A stretch of DNA of 30,910 bases. Origin: CAVALG01 sp963656085. GTDB taxonomy: Bacteria; Bacillota; Clostridia; Oscillospirales; Acutalibacteraceae. How positions within the stretch are numbered: the stretch's first letter is position 1; each line of letters starts with the position of its first letter. Below are positions 9,049-18,640 of the stretch, one piece after another. The notes under the pieces were generated by a model. It worked only from the letters and a program-made list of their open reading frames with translations, searched no databases and was not told the origin of the DNA. Both the position numbers and the translations under genes were made by a program. Where the stretch lies: contig CAVKHV010000014.1 of the NCBI GenBank assembly GCA_963656085.1, positions 1 through 30,910 on the forward strand, written 5' to 3'.

Positions 9049-10755
9049 ATGCTTGAAATAGGATCTCTCGTTGACGGCAAATATAAGATACTCAGCAAAG
9101 TCGGACAAGGCGGCATGAGCGTCGTATATATGGCGATCAATGAGAAAGCAAATAAAACATGGGCAGTAAAAGAGGTCCGAAAAGACGGTGTTCTTGATTT
9201 TGAAGCCGTCAAACAGGGGCTTGTAGCAGAAACGGATATACTGAAAAAACTCAGTCACCCGAATCTGCCGAGCATTATTGATGTTATTGACACGGATGAT
9301 TCGTTTATCATCATCATGGATTATGTTCAGGGTAACTCTCTGAATAAAGCTCTTGAAGAATACGGCGCACAGCCGCAAGAGTATGTAATTGAATGGGCAA
9401 AACAGCTCTGTGATGTGCTCGGTTACCTTCATTCAAGGCAACCCCCTATCATTTATCGCGATATGAAACCGGCAAACATTATGCTGAAACCGGACGGTAA
9501 TGTTACGCTGATTGACTTTGGTACTGCAAGAGAGTTTAAGGAGAAAAACCTTGCCGATACAACCTGTTTGGGAACAGTTGGGTACGCAGCTCCGGAGCAG
9601 TTCGGCGGAATGGGACAGACAGATGCACGGACAGATATATATTGCTTAGGTGCGACACTTTATCATCTTGTTACCGGATGCAATCCAAGCGAACCGCCCT
9701 ATGAAATGAAACCGATTCGTCAGATCAATCCCGGTCTTTCAAGCGGACTTGAAAGGATCATTCTGAAATGCACACAGCGCAATCCAGCCGACCGTTACCA
9801 ATCGGCGGCAGAGCTTATGTATGCGCTCGATCATTATGAGGAAATCGACGATTTATATAAGAAAAAGCAAAAGAAGAAATTAGCAGGCTTTGTGACAACA
9901 GTTTCTTTGGCTCTTGTATTCGCTGTCGGCGGCTTTGCTCTCAACTACTTTGCCGCACAAAAAGCAACCGATACTTATCAAAGCCTTTTGTATGAGGCTT
10001 CTAAAACTGCTGATTACGACAAAAAGCTCTCGCTTTACGGACAGTCGATAGCGATTCCCAATAAGGCGGGCGAAAAAGAAGCGTATCTCGGTTTAATTCA
10101 AACATATAAAGACAACGATTCTGTATTCTCTGTTGATGAAGCAAATCAGTTGACTAAGTATGTAAAGAATAACAAAGCAGCGTTGCAAAAAAATCCTGCC
10201 AATTATACGGAGATTTGCTTTGAAACCGGAAAACTGTTTTGGTACTACTATGATTACGGAGACGGAACAGAAAATCAGGTCACAAAAGCGAAAAGCTCCG
10301 TTGAATGGTTTCAGGATGTCATTGAGAATGCTCCGGCAGGATATAAGAATCTTAATATGGCAAAGGTTTACGCCAATATCGGAACATTCTATCGTGACAT
10401 TACAACAGATATTACGGAAGCCAGCGACAAAGGAAAATATAAGCCGTTTTTTGATAACATCAATGAGCTTTTGAACTCCGTGGCAACCGATGAAGATGAA
10501 AGTGAAATTGTTCGGCTTGAACTCTTGGAATTATCCCGCAGTGCAATTCAACAGTATGCAACGAAGTTCAAAGGGGACGGGATCAGCGAAAAAGACATTA
10601 CAAAGATGTATGAGCTTGTTGAGAAAACCGTCACCGGTATAACAACAACGGCTGATAAAACCGAAGAAAAGAAAAATAAAACGGTTTCACTTTTGAGTGA
10701 TACCAAACAGGCGATTGAAACGGCCTACGGAACAAAAACGGGAGGTAATGAATAA
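9049..10755 (+). CDS. Transmembrane Ser/Thr protein kinase (PrkC-like, no PASTA domains)
   Basis: The 568-residue protein has an N-terminal Hanks-type kinase domain (about 12-265): Gly loop GQGGMSVVY, Lys41 in AVKEV, Glu61, catalytic loop YRDMKPANIM (D138, K140, N143), D156-F-G and GTVGYAAPEQ. The usual HRD His is Tyr, a common variant in Clostridial homologues, and the catalytic Asp is kept. Activation-loop T171-T172 are candidate autophosphorylation sites. A basic KKKQKKK stretch precedes a single transmembrane helix (about 279-301). The outer region (about 302-568) is helical and TPR-like, unlike PrkC/PknB, which carries PASTA repeats, so this kinase probably senses something other than muropeptides. 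It sits between its phosphatase and a TTVL-repeat membrane protein that overlaps its stop by one base. Confidence 0.95.
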   Translation: MLEIGSLVDGKYKILSKVGQGGMSVVYMAINEKANKTWAVKEVRKDGVLDFEAVKQGLVAETDILKKLSHPNLPSIIDVIDTDDSFIIIMDYVQGNSLNKALEEYGAQPQEYVIEWAKQLCDVLGYLHSRQPPIIYRDMKPANIMLKPDGNVTLIDFGTAREFKEKNLADTTCLGTVGYAAPEQFGGMGQTDARTDIYCLGATLYHLVTGCNPSEPPYEMKPIRQINPGLSSGLERIILKCTQRNPADRYQSAAELMYALDHYEEIDDLYKKKQKKKLAGFVTTVSLALVFAVGGFALNYFAAQKATDTYQSLLYEASKTADYDKKLSLYGQSIAIPNKAGEKEAYLGLIQTYKDNDSVFSVDEANQLTKYVKNNKAALQKNPANYTEICFETGKLFWYYYDYGDGTENQVTKAKSSVEWFQDVIENAPAGYKNLNMAKVYANIGTFYRDITTDITEASDKGKYKPFFDNINELLNSVATDEDESEIVRLELLELSRSAIQQYATKFKGDGISEKDITKMYELVEKTVTGITTTADKTEEKKNKTVSLLSDTKQAIETAYGTKTGGNE

Positions 10756-11309
10756 TGTCAGTTGAACAACTACAAACCCTCTCCCTTGTTTCGTACATTA
10801 TTGCAGGCGTATTAGTTTTGGCTGCTATCGCATTGTTCTTTCTGCTTGACATTAAAAAGGTTATCGGAGATGTTACAGGTGCGACAGCTCGGAAGGCTAT
10901 CAATACAATTCGTGAGCAAAATGAAGCTTCCGGCGATAAAGCATATAAACCAAGCCCTGTTAATGCGGCAAGAGGTAAATTGACGGATAAAATTTCTCCG
11001 TCCGGACGCCTTCAACCGCAAACGGCCGGTATCGGCGGTTCTCCGGGAACAGAAAAGTTTGATACAACAAAGCTTATGCCGCCAATCGAAGAAACTACCG
11101 TACTTGATAACACAGTCAGCGATACAACCGTACTTAGCGGAGAAACAACGGTTTTAGAGCAAAATGCTAATAGCGGAGAAACAACGGTGCTTTCCGAAAA
11201 TGCGGATAGTCAATCGGAGAACGCCAAATCTTCCGATAAAGAGCATAAAGCTGATTTCAGTACAGATGTTGAGATGGGCTTCACCGATAGCTCTGAAATT
11301 ATAGAGTAG
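10755..11309 (+). CDS. Small membrane protein with four TTVL motifs, candidate kinase substrate
   Basis: The ATG overlaps the kinase stop by one base (TAATG), with GGAGG at 10741-10745 inside the kinase gene. The 184-residue protein has one transmembrane helix (about 10-31) and then a polar tail, disordered in appearance. That tail carries four TTVL motifs at residues 114-117, 124-127, 131-134 and 143-146, each preceded by E or D, in a Ser/Asn/Glu-rich setting. The same motif occurs twice in the FHA protein at 6492-8039. Because it is coupled to the kinase, I infer that these threonines are phosphorylated and read by the FHA domain. I know of no named family. The gene and topology are solid; the substrate role is a hypothesis. 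Confidence 0.75.
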   Translation: MSVEQLQTLSLVSYIIAGVLVLAAIALFFLLDIKKVIGDVTGATARKAINTIREQNEASGDKAYKPSPVNAARGKLTDKISPSGRLQPQTAGIGGSPGTEKFDTTKLMPPIEETTVLDNTVSDTTVLSGETTVLEQNANSGETTVLSENADSQSENAKSSDKEHKADFSTDVEMGFTDSSEIIE

Positions 11310-11324
11310 AGGTGAAACTATGAT

Positions 11325-11813
11325 ATGAAACGCAGATCACATTATTCCCGAAGAAAACAAAGAAAACGAATGTTTTATCTCTACACGACATTTTTAGCAA
11401 CCGTATCGCTATCGGTGTTTCTGATGCCGTGGGGAATGAAAATGGCTGAAAGCACAATGTTGGTTACATACATTTCCGGTGTGATGTTTTGGATAGGTCT
11501 TATCGGTACGATTGCAATGGCAGGATGTATTACTTATTCAAGACGCAAAAGCATTGGCTTTCAGGACAGATATCCTCAACTAAAGCAATTAGGCATTATT
11601 CACTTTTTTCAGAATATGCCCGCGCTTATCTTCGATATCTTGATGTTTTTGTCCGTAATAGGATTTGCAGTAATGCGAATATGGTTTGGAAAAACAATCT
11701 ATCCGTTTGTTTTTCTTTCCCTTCTTATCTTTTCTTTCGGTATGCACTGTATGCTGAATGGAAGTAACTATATTTATGTAAATTATCAGACAAGGAGAGC
11801 AACAGAGTTATGA
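11325..11813 (+). CDS. Four-TM membrane protein of unknown function
   Basis: The start is ATG 11325 (MKRRSHY), 10 bases after AGAGGTG (11308-11314); the ATG at 11320 runs into a stop after two codons. The 162-residue protein opens with a very basic stretch (about residues 2-15), then shows four hydrophobic segments (about 17-35, 44-66, 97-115 and 123-140) and a short polar end. I do not recognise the family. Its stop overlaps the start of the giant surface protein gene (ATGA), so the two are translationally coupled. It may help export or anchor that protein, but only position suggests this. Confidence 0.7.
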   Translation: MKRRSHYSRRKQRKRMFYLYTTFLATVSLSVFLMPWGMKMAESTMLVTYISGVMFWIGLIGTIAMAGCITYSRRKSIGFQDRYPQLKQLGIIHFFQNMPALIFDILMFLSVIGFAVMRIWFGKTIYPFVFLSLLIFSFGMHCMLNGSNYIYVNYQTRRATEL

Positions 11814-14800
11814 GTCAAACGAAGAAAGCTTTGGATCGTATACTTGCAATGGCGTTGTCGGTCTTGATGTGTTTTGCAATGCTGCCGGTTAATTCGGTTT
11901 ATGCATTGGCTGCATCGCCCAGCGAAATATCCACGAATCTTGCAAGTATCGACTTCACAGTGAACGAGGCAACAGAGTTTACGGTTACTTCGGTAGCCAA
12001 TGACGATGCAGGAAAAATGGTAAAGGGTTCATTTGTTTTCAGTGATCCCGATGCTATTACCAAACTTGAATACTATGAGACAGCAGAAGGTATGCAGGGC
12101 TGGTATGAATTGACCGGGGATTTCGGTCCGACAACAGGTTTCCCGATTACTGATGCGACAAGCAAATTCCGTGTCACATTCAATAAGACCGGAGCGTTCA
12201 GCGTAACTATCGCATTAAAAGATGTTACCACGGGACAATCCTATGCTGTGGCAACAGAAACCGTGACCGTTAAAAACAAATCCGGAGTGATTACCACAGA
12301 TATATCTTCGAAAAAATTTGTTGTTTATCAACCCATGGAGTTTTCCTTCACCTCGACAGCGAACGATGATGCAGGGAAAATGGTGAAGGGTTCGTTTGTT
12401 TTCAATGATCTTGATGCCATTGATACTTTGGAATACTATGAAACTGCCGAAGGTATGCAGGGGTGGTATCCTCTTACGGGTGATTTCGGTCCTGCAACCG
12501 GTTTCCCGATGATTGACGGAACGAGCAAATTCCGTGTTACTTTCAAAAAAGCCGGCAATTTTACTGTTACTGTTTTGATGAAAGAAGTTGGCACAGACGC
12601 GGAGGTTTGCAAAGTTAATGCGAGCGTAAGCGTAGCGAAAGCCGATATCACGGGAATCTCTATTTCTCATACCGAGAATAAATACAATGATAATGCCGAA
12701 TATGATTTAGCAACTGTCAACGGTACATTTTTGCCGGGTGATAAAGTTTCCTATACCATTGAGGGCGACTCAAATGTGTATTCGGCGGTTCCGAAGAAAT
12801 CGGCAGTCGGCGAATACAAAGTAACCATAACAGTTGACAGAGGTGAAAACTACAATGTTTTCACTCAGACGGTCACCTCAAAAATAGAATTGGGTGATAT
12901 TGTACTCGGTGGTATCAAGGTCAAGGGGCTTGAGGGTATATACAGCGGTAAACCGCAGGACACTGTCACTGTTACGGGCAAAGGCGACTATTCTCTCAAG
13001 TATAAATTAGATGACGGTGATTGGTCCGATACGATTCCTACCGTGACGGATGCAGGCTCTTATACCGTACAGGTCAAAGCGACAAAGACAAACTACAATG
13101 ATAAAGATGTCTCTGTTGACAAGGCGGAATCGGCAGTATATCCGTTTAATGTATATATTGCAAAGGCAGAACAGACAGGTTTTGCTTTTGAAAACACAAC
13201 ACCTGACGACCTGGCATACGATAGCTCTGTTTCTTACACTCCTGTCGGCGGACAATCTGATGGTGAAATTACATACACTGTGACTTCCGGGAACGAATAT
13301 GTTACAGTGGACAGCAATACCGGAATGGTTAAAGCCATTAAAGCCGGTGGTGTTGCAACAATTACCGCAACAAAGGCAGGCAATAACAATTATAATTCTG
13401 TTTCCGCTTCTTATTCTATAAGCACTATTAAGGCTGCACAGACTAATTTTGCGTTTGAGAAAGCCGCATACAGTGTGAAATACGGTACGGATAAATTGAC
13501 GGTTAAGGCCGTCGGCGGTCAGTCCGGCGAAACTGTCACCTATGAAATAGTTGATGGCGATGTCGCAACTGTATCCTCTGACAACAATGCGGGTATTCTT
13601 TCGTTTGTCAGCGGCAAAAAAGGAACTGTGACCGTTAAAGCTACTTTGGCAGGCGGAATCAATTATAACGATATTTCCGCACAGTCGAAAATCACCGTTG
13701 CTACAAATGATTTCAGCAGCAAATATACTGTTGAACCTGTTGTTCCGTCTACCGGATGGTATACCGATAGCGTGACAATCAAACCGGCAGCCGGATATAA
13801 AGTAGCAACTTCCGGTCAGTTTGTGGCGAATTGGCAGGATAGTATCGTCATTGCCGCAGAGGGCAAAACAACTCCTGAACCGATTTATCTGAAAGAGATG
13901 GCAACAGGCTTTATTAGTGAAGCTATTACCGTTTCGGATATCTATATTGACAAAACGGCTCCGACATCGCTTAAGATCTCCTACTCAAAATCTGTTAGAG
14001 ATGTTGTTCTCGAGACAATTTCTTTCGGCTTCTATAAAGCTGATATGACGGTAACCTTAGAGGCAACAGACCTTGTTTCTAAGATTGATCATTTGGTCTA
14101 TAAAATCGGAAACGGCGAAGAAGTAACGATTGGAAAAGCCGATATTACTTTCAGCGGAGACAATAAAGAAATTGCAACCGCAAGCTTTAAGATTTCTCCG
14201 AATCTGAGCAGCAGTATCATTACACTTACCGCTTTCGATACGGCGGGACGCTCTACAACTATTGCCGGGGATAAGACCTTGGTTGTTGACGATATTAAGC
14301 CGGAGATCTCCGTGTCGTATGATAACAACGATGCCGCCCACGATATGTATTTCAAGGCGGATAGAACTGCGACAATCTCAATTAAAGAGGAAAACTTCTT
14401 TAAGGACAATCTCTATGACATTAACCCGGAAAACGGAAAGCGGTATCTGACAATCACTGTCGGCAAGCGCCTTAACGGCGAATCCGATTATACAGAGTCC
14501 GTTGTCGAGCCTGTATTTGCAAAAGACGGCGATGTGTATAAAGCAGCCATTACGTTTTCGGAGGACGCAGATTATACTTTGGCAATATCTTTCTTTGACT
14601 TCTCCGGAAATGAAAACGAGGCGGTAGATTACGGTAAGTCTGTTGCTCCTACTGCATTTACGATTGATAAAATCAAGCCTGAGCTGAGCATTTCATATGA
14701 TGACACCAACGCAACAGAATCTCAGAGTAATGCAGGCTATTATCAGGGTAAACGCGTGGCTACATTTAAGGTTACCGAGCATAATTTCGAACCGAGTGAA

Positions 14801-17800
14801 TTGGCGTTTACAAAGTTTACAGCTAATAATGTTCAGGGCAACCCTGCCAATGAAGCACAGATAAATGCCTTCATAAGTTTGTTGCACGATGCAGCAAATT
14901 GGTCGCACAACGGCGATGAGCATACCGCAACCATTCTTTTTGACGCAGATTCGAATTATACAATCGAATTGAATTACAGTGACCTGGCGGATAATGACGG
15001 CGATATGGTAACCGATAATTTCTGTCTTGATAACACTGCGCCGAATAATCTGGAGGTTACTTATAGCGCCTCTATCTTTGACACGATCTTGAACGCTATC
15101 ACTTTCGGATTCTATAAAACCGATGTGACTGTCACTATCACTGCGAAAGATGAAACTGCCGGAGTGGATTACCTTACTTATTCCTACACAGTTGATTATA
15201 GCAATGATAAGAAAGGTCACGAGGAAGAAGTAGGACATAAGAACGATAGCGGAAAAGCCAATGTCGTTATTACTAAGAGTGACATTACTTTCAGCGAAAA
15301 CGGTAAGAAAGCAACTGCTTCGTTTACTATTCCGAACGAATTCCGTGGGTATGTCTCGTTCACTGCAACCGATAAATCCGGCAACACGAGTGAGCTTTTC
15401 AAAGATGAAAAGATTATCGTTGTGGATAATGTCGCTCCCGGTGTCAATGTTACCTATAACAATACGGACGCCCAAAACGGTAACTATTATAAGGCAAACA
15501 GAACGGCTACAATCAGTATCAGCGCCGACAACTTCTTCAAAGATTACCTCTATAATCCGATTGACAATAAGGAAGGAAACGAAAATTATCTCGTTATAAA
15601 AGTCGGAAAGAAGCTTGATGATCAATCTGAGTATTCGTATACCTATGAACAGCCTGCTTTCGTCAAAGACGGTGATGTCTATAAGGCAACCGTTGAATTT
15701 AACGAGAACGCTGACTATACATTTGATATCAAATACACAGACAAATCGCATAACCCGTTTGATTCATATGAGACGGATGAGTTCACGATTGATAAGACAG
15801 CTCCTGTGGTAGATGTGACCTTCTCTGAGCCTGAACACTCCAACGGCAATCAGTACAGAAAAGACAGAACTGCAACAATCAAAATCGTTGAGCACAACTT
15901 TGATGCAAAAGATGTTGTTGCAATGGTAACAGCCCGTGATCCTCAAGGAACGGTATTTGATTATGCTGCTTATCTTAAGGACAATGCAAATTGGCAGTCC
16001 GATGGTGATGTGCATACCGCAACCGTACCGTTTGCAACGGAAGCTCATTACACTTTTGATATCAAGTATACGGACCTTGCCGGTAATGTGTTTGATTCCT
16101 TTGATGCAGTTGACTTTACCATAGATAAAACTGCACCGACCGCTATGGATATTAAGATAAATAACGTGTCGGTTGCCGGCTCGATGGACACATTTGCTTT
16201 TGACAAGTTCTATCGTACCGCTGTAACTGTCAAGCTCAGTGCAAACTGTGATATCAGCGGTGTAGAATCGCTTAAATATCAAAAGGTTGCTAATGTTTCT
16301 GATTATCAGGAGTCGGGTATATGGGCTGACTACGATGATGAAACAGGAATTGTTGTATCTCCGAGTGAGAAGTTTATTATCTATTTCCGTGCGGAAGACA
16401 GAGCCGGAAATGTGACGATTATTCGGTCTACCGGTATTGTTGTGGACGATAAGCAGCCTATCGGCGAAACAAAAGCCCCCGAAATTGATGTTATTCCGGC
16501 GGAGCCTAATAATAACGGACTTCACAACAAAGATGTCAATGTTGATTTGAAAGTTGTCGATCCTAAGTATGCAGGCTCAGTTGTTTCCGGAGAGGGTTAC
16601 TATTCCGGTCTGAACAAGATTACTTATACGATTAAGACAACAGACACTGACGCGGTTGAAACCGGTGTTCTGCTTGATGTTGCAAGCGGTAAAACATCCG
16701 GTGGAGTTTTTGACGCGGATAATCTTATCAGTAGTTGGACGGGCAAAATTACGGTCGATGCTAATAAGTTCAACAGTAATAATGTCATTGTCGAAATAAA
16801 AGCAATAGACAATGCCGGCAATGAGCGAGTAACAACAAATAATACGGTTGATGAACCGATCAGAATTGATGTTACGAAGCCGAATATCGACATTTCTTAT
16901 GACAATAATGATGCAGACAGCGGCTCTTTCTTCAAGGCAAACAGAACTGCAACAATCGTCATAACCGAGCGTAATTTCAAGCCGGAAGATGTTGCAATTA
17001 AAATTACCAATACTGACGGTGTTATTCCCAATGTGTCCGGTTGGACCAAGACGGCGGGTACGGGAAACCTCGATGATACAAAATGGACTGCGACGATTTC
17101 CTATACTGCTGACGGCGATTACACATTCGATATTGAGTATACGGACCTTGCGGATAACAAAATGAGTGGCGTCGTGTATGCGAACGGTACGGTTGCGCAG
17201 ACGGAATTTACGATTGATAAAACGATTCCGACTATTGAGGTAACCTACGATAACAATTCCGCAATGAACGGTAATTATTATAAGGCTGATCGCACGGCGA
17301 CTGTTGTGATTACTGAGCATAACTTCAATGCAGAACGCGTTGATATTACTCTGAAAGCAACCGACGATGGTAAGGACAGCACTCTGCCGACTGTCAGCGG
17401 TTGGAGCACGGACGGCGATAAGCATACCGCAACGATTACCTACAACAAAGACGGTCTTTATACCTTTGACATCTCTGTTAAAGATAAAGCAGGTAACGAC
17501 TCGGTTGATTTTGCAGAACAGACCTTCTATGTTGATAAAACGGCTCCTACACTTGACATTACAGGTGTTGCCGACCGTTCTGCAAACAGCGGTGATATTA
17601 TCCCTGTAATTTCGTATTCCGATACGAACTATGATGACAGCCAGGTTAAGATTACATTGACCGGTGCTATAAGAAAGGGCGTTGCGCTTGACGGCTCTTA
17701 CACCGAACAGCACAACGGCAAAGTGTTTACATTCAAAAACTTTGCTAAGGAAAAGAGTATAGATGATATTTATACTTTGACCGCTACCCTGACTGACAAG

Positions 17801-18625
17801 GCTGGTAACTCTACGGAAAAAACCATTATGTTCTCTGCAAACCGTTTTGGATCTACATATGGATTCAGTGCGGCAACCGAAAAACTCAATGGCACCTATG
17901 TTCAGAAGTCTGAGGATGTTGTTATGACAGAAACCAATGCCAATGAACTGAAAAACATCAAAATCACGCTCTTTAAGAATAACGACACGATTATTCTTAA
18001 GGAAGGCGAAGATTACAGAATTGATGTAAAGGGCGGAAACGGACAGTGGTATGAGTACACATATACAGTATTTGCTAAGAACTTTGCTGACGACGGTGTG
18101 TATAGGCTGACCTTCCATTCAGAGGATGCGGCAGGCAACATTGCGGAAAACACATTGGATACCAAGGATAAGGAGATCGGCTTCGGTGTAGATAAAACAA
18201 AGCCGAATGTTGTTATCACAAATCTTGAAAACGGTAAAACCTATCCTTTGGAGAGCTTGACTGTATCTATGTCTGCAAGCGACAATCTGCTTTTGAAATC
18301 TATTGTCGTATACCTCGATGACTATAACAAGGCATATAAGACATGGAATGAAAAAGAAATTGCCGATATTATTGCCAAGAAAGGCGAATTCACCTTTGAT
18401 GTGTCCGGAGATTCTACCGGAGCACATAAGGTAAAAGTTGTTTGCACCGACGCGGCAGGCAACGAACAGGTTGAAGAAATCACAGACTTCTATGTAACTA
18501 CAAACCTGTTTGTACGCTATTACAACAATAAAGCCTTGTTCTTCGGCTCTATCGGCGGCGTTATTCTGATCGCCGGACTTGCTATTGCACTCGTTGTGGC
18601 AAAGAAAAAGAAGAAGCAGGCGTAA
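11810..18625 (+). CDS. Giant Ig-like-repeat surface protein with C-terminal TM anchor
   Basis: This 2271-residue protein has an N-terminal signal peptide (about 1-35, cleavage near YALAA). Two near-identical domains follow (about 38-158 and 159-277), then Big_2-like Ig folds with GQSDGEITYTVTSG and GQSGETVTYEIVDG units (about 440-620), and at least six Ig-like modules between about 700 and 1850. Those modules pair a DKTAP or VDxxxP linker with a YDNNDA...KADRTATI motif and an ExNF motif. The end is a transmembrane helix (about 2243-2265) and a KKKKKQA tail. There is no LPXTG sorting signal, so it is membrane-anchored with a very long extracellular stalk, probably an adhesin. It is the last gene of the run and is followed by a terminator; the link to the kinase and Tad genes is by gene order. 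Confidence 0.9.
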   Translation: MSQTKKALDRILAMALSVLMCFAMLPVNSVYALAASPSEISTNLASIDFTVNEATEFTVTSVANDDAGKMVKGSFVFSDPDAITKLEYYETAEGMQGWYELTGDFGPTTGFPITDATSKFRVTFNKTGAFSVTIALKDVTTGQSYAVATETVTVKNKSGVITTDISSKKFVVYQPMEFSFTSTANDDAGKMVKGSFVFNDLDAIDTLEYYETAEGMQGWYPLTGDFGPATGFPMIDGTSKFRVTFKKAGNFTVTVLMKEVGTDAEVCKVNASVSVAKADITGISISHTENKYNDNAEYDLATVNGTFLPGDKVSYTIEGDSNVYSAVPKKSAVGEYKVTITVDRGENYNVFTQTVTSKIELGDIVLGGIKVKGLEGIYSGKPQDTVTVTGKGDYSLKYKLDDGDWSDTIPTVTDAGSYTVQVKATKTNYNDKDVSVDKAESAVYPFNVYIAKAEQTGFAFENTTPDDLAYDSSVSYTPVGGQSDGEITYTVTSGNEYVTVDSNTGMVKAIKAGGVATITATKAGNNNYNSVSASYSISTIKAAQTNFAFEKAAYSVKYGTDKLTVKAVGGQSGETVTYEIVDGDVATVSSDNNAGILSFVSGKKGTVTVKATLAGGINYNDISAQSKITVATNDFSSKYTVEPVVPSTGWYTDSVTIKPAAGYKVATSGQFVANWQDSIVIAAEGKTTPEPIYLKEMATGFISEAITVSDIYIDKTAPTSLKISYSKSVRDVVLETISFGFYKADMTVTLEATDLVSKIDHLVYKIGNGEEVTIGKADITFSGDNKEIATASFKISPNLSSSIITLTAFDTAGRSTTIAGDKTLVVDDIKPEISVSYDNNDAAHDMYFKADRTATISIKEENFFKDNLYDINPENGKRYLTITVGKRLNGESDYTESVVEPVFAKDGDVYKAAITFSEDADYTLAISFFDFSGNENEAVDYGKSVAPTAFTIDKIKPELSISYDDTNATESQSNAGYYQGKRVATFKVTEHNFEPSELAFTKFTANNVQGNPANEAQINAFISLLHDAANWSHNGDEHTATILFDADSNYTIELNYSDLADNDGDMVTDNFCLDNTAPNNLEVTYSASIFDTILNAITFGFYKTDVTVTITAKDETAGVDYLTYSYTVDYSNDKKGHEEEVGHKNDSGKANVVITKSDITFSENGKKATASFTIPNEFRGYVSFTATDKSGNTSELFKDEKIIVVDNVAPGVNVTYNNTDAQNGNYYKANRTATISISADNFFKDYLYNPIDNKEGNENYLVIKVGKKLDDQSEYSYTYEQPAFVKDGDVYKATVEFNENADYTFDIKYTDKSHNPFDSYETDEFTIDKTAPVVDVTFSEPEHSNGNQYRKDRTATIKIVEHNFDAKDVVAMVTARDPQGTVFDYAAYLKDNANWQSDGDVHTATVPFATEAHYTFDIKYTDLAGNVFDSFDAVDFTIDKTAPTAMDIKINNVSVAGSMDTFAFDKFYRTAVTVKLSANCDISGVESLKYQKVANVSDYQESGIWADYDDETGIVVSPSEKFIIYFRAEDRAGNVTIIRSTGIVVDDKQPIGETKAPEIDVIPAEPNNNGLHNKDVNVDLKVVDPKYAGSVVSGEGYYSGLNKITYTIKTTDTDAVETGVLLDVASGKTSGGVFDADNLISSWTGKITVDANKFNSNNVIVEIKAIDNAGNERVTTNNTVDEPIRIDVTKPNIDISYDNNDADSGSFFKANRTATIVITERNFKPEDVAIKITNTDGVIPNVSGWTKTAGTGNLDDTKWTATISYTADGDYTFDIEYTDLADNKMSGVVYANGTVAQTEFTIDKTIPTIEVTYDNNSAMNGNYYKADRTATVVITEHNFNAERVDITLKATDDGKDSTLPTVSGWSTDGDKHTATITYNKDGLYTFDISVKDKAGNDSVDFAEQTFYVDKTAPTLDITGVADRSANSGDIIPVISYSDTNYDDSQVKITLTGAIRKGVALDGSYTEQHNGKVFTFKNFAKEKSIDDIYTLTATLTDKAGNSTEKTIMFSANRFGSTYGFSAATEKLNGTYVQKSEDVVMTETNANELKNIKITLFKNNDTIILKEGEDYRIDVKGGNGQWYEYTYTVFAKNFADDGVYRLTFHSEDAAGNIAENTLDTKDKEIGFGVDKTKPNVVITNLENGKTYPLESLTVSMSASDNLLLKSIVVYLDDYNKAYKTWNEKEIADIIAKKGEFTFDVSGDSTGAHKVKVVCTDAAGNEQVEEITDFYVTTNLFVRYYNNKALFFGSIGGVILIAGLAIALVVAKKKKKQA
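11921..12640 (+). repeat. Tandem domain duplication in the giant surface protein gene
   Basis: Two adjacent coding units are nearly identical at DNA level with an offset of 363 bases (121 codons). Examples are the DDAGKMVKGSFVF coding segment at about 12002 and 12365, and the EYYETAEGMQGWY segment at about 12068 and 12431. The close nucleotide match suggests a recent tandem duplication or continuing recombination. Confidence 0.85.
14290..17340 (+). repeat. Six diverged Ig-like modules within the surface protein gene
   Basis: Modules with the shared pattern YDNN(D/S)A, (K/R)AxRTAT(I/V) and ExNF begin near 14305, 14688, 15440, 15810, 16886 and 17234. Spacing is uneven (about 350-1080 bases), because longer Ig domains are inserted between some copies. 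These are old protein-level repeats, not recent DNA duplications. Confidence 0.75.
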
Positions 18626-18640
18626 TTATTTCGTAGTTTC

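Noticed and set aside
14693..15751. 352-codon open frame on the minus strand
   Set aside because: Antisense shadow of the Ig-like repeats; no protein-like features.
13140..17550. Repeated short DNA motifs as a CRISPR-like array
   Set aside because: The repeats are in frame within a coding gene, uneven in spacing and diverged; they are protein modules.
16577..18118. 513-codon open frame on the minus strand
   Set aside because: It lies wholly inside the surface protein gene, in a frame kept open by that gene's codon use; its product is rich in Cys, Arg and Ile runs without any domain, and no ribosome site is seen.
18530..18625. LPXTG sortase signal at the end of the giant surface protein
   Set aside because: No LPXTG-like motif precedes the C-terminal helix; the end is a membrane helix with a Lys tail only.
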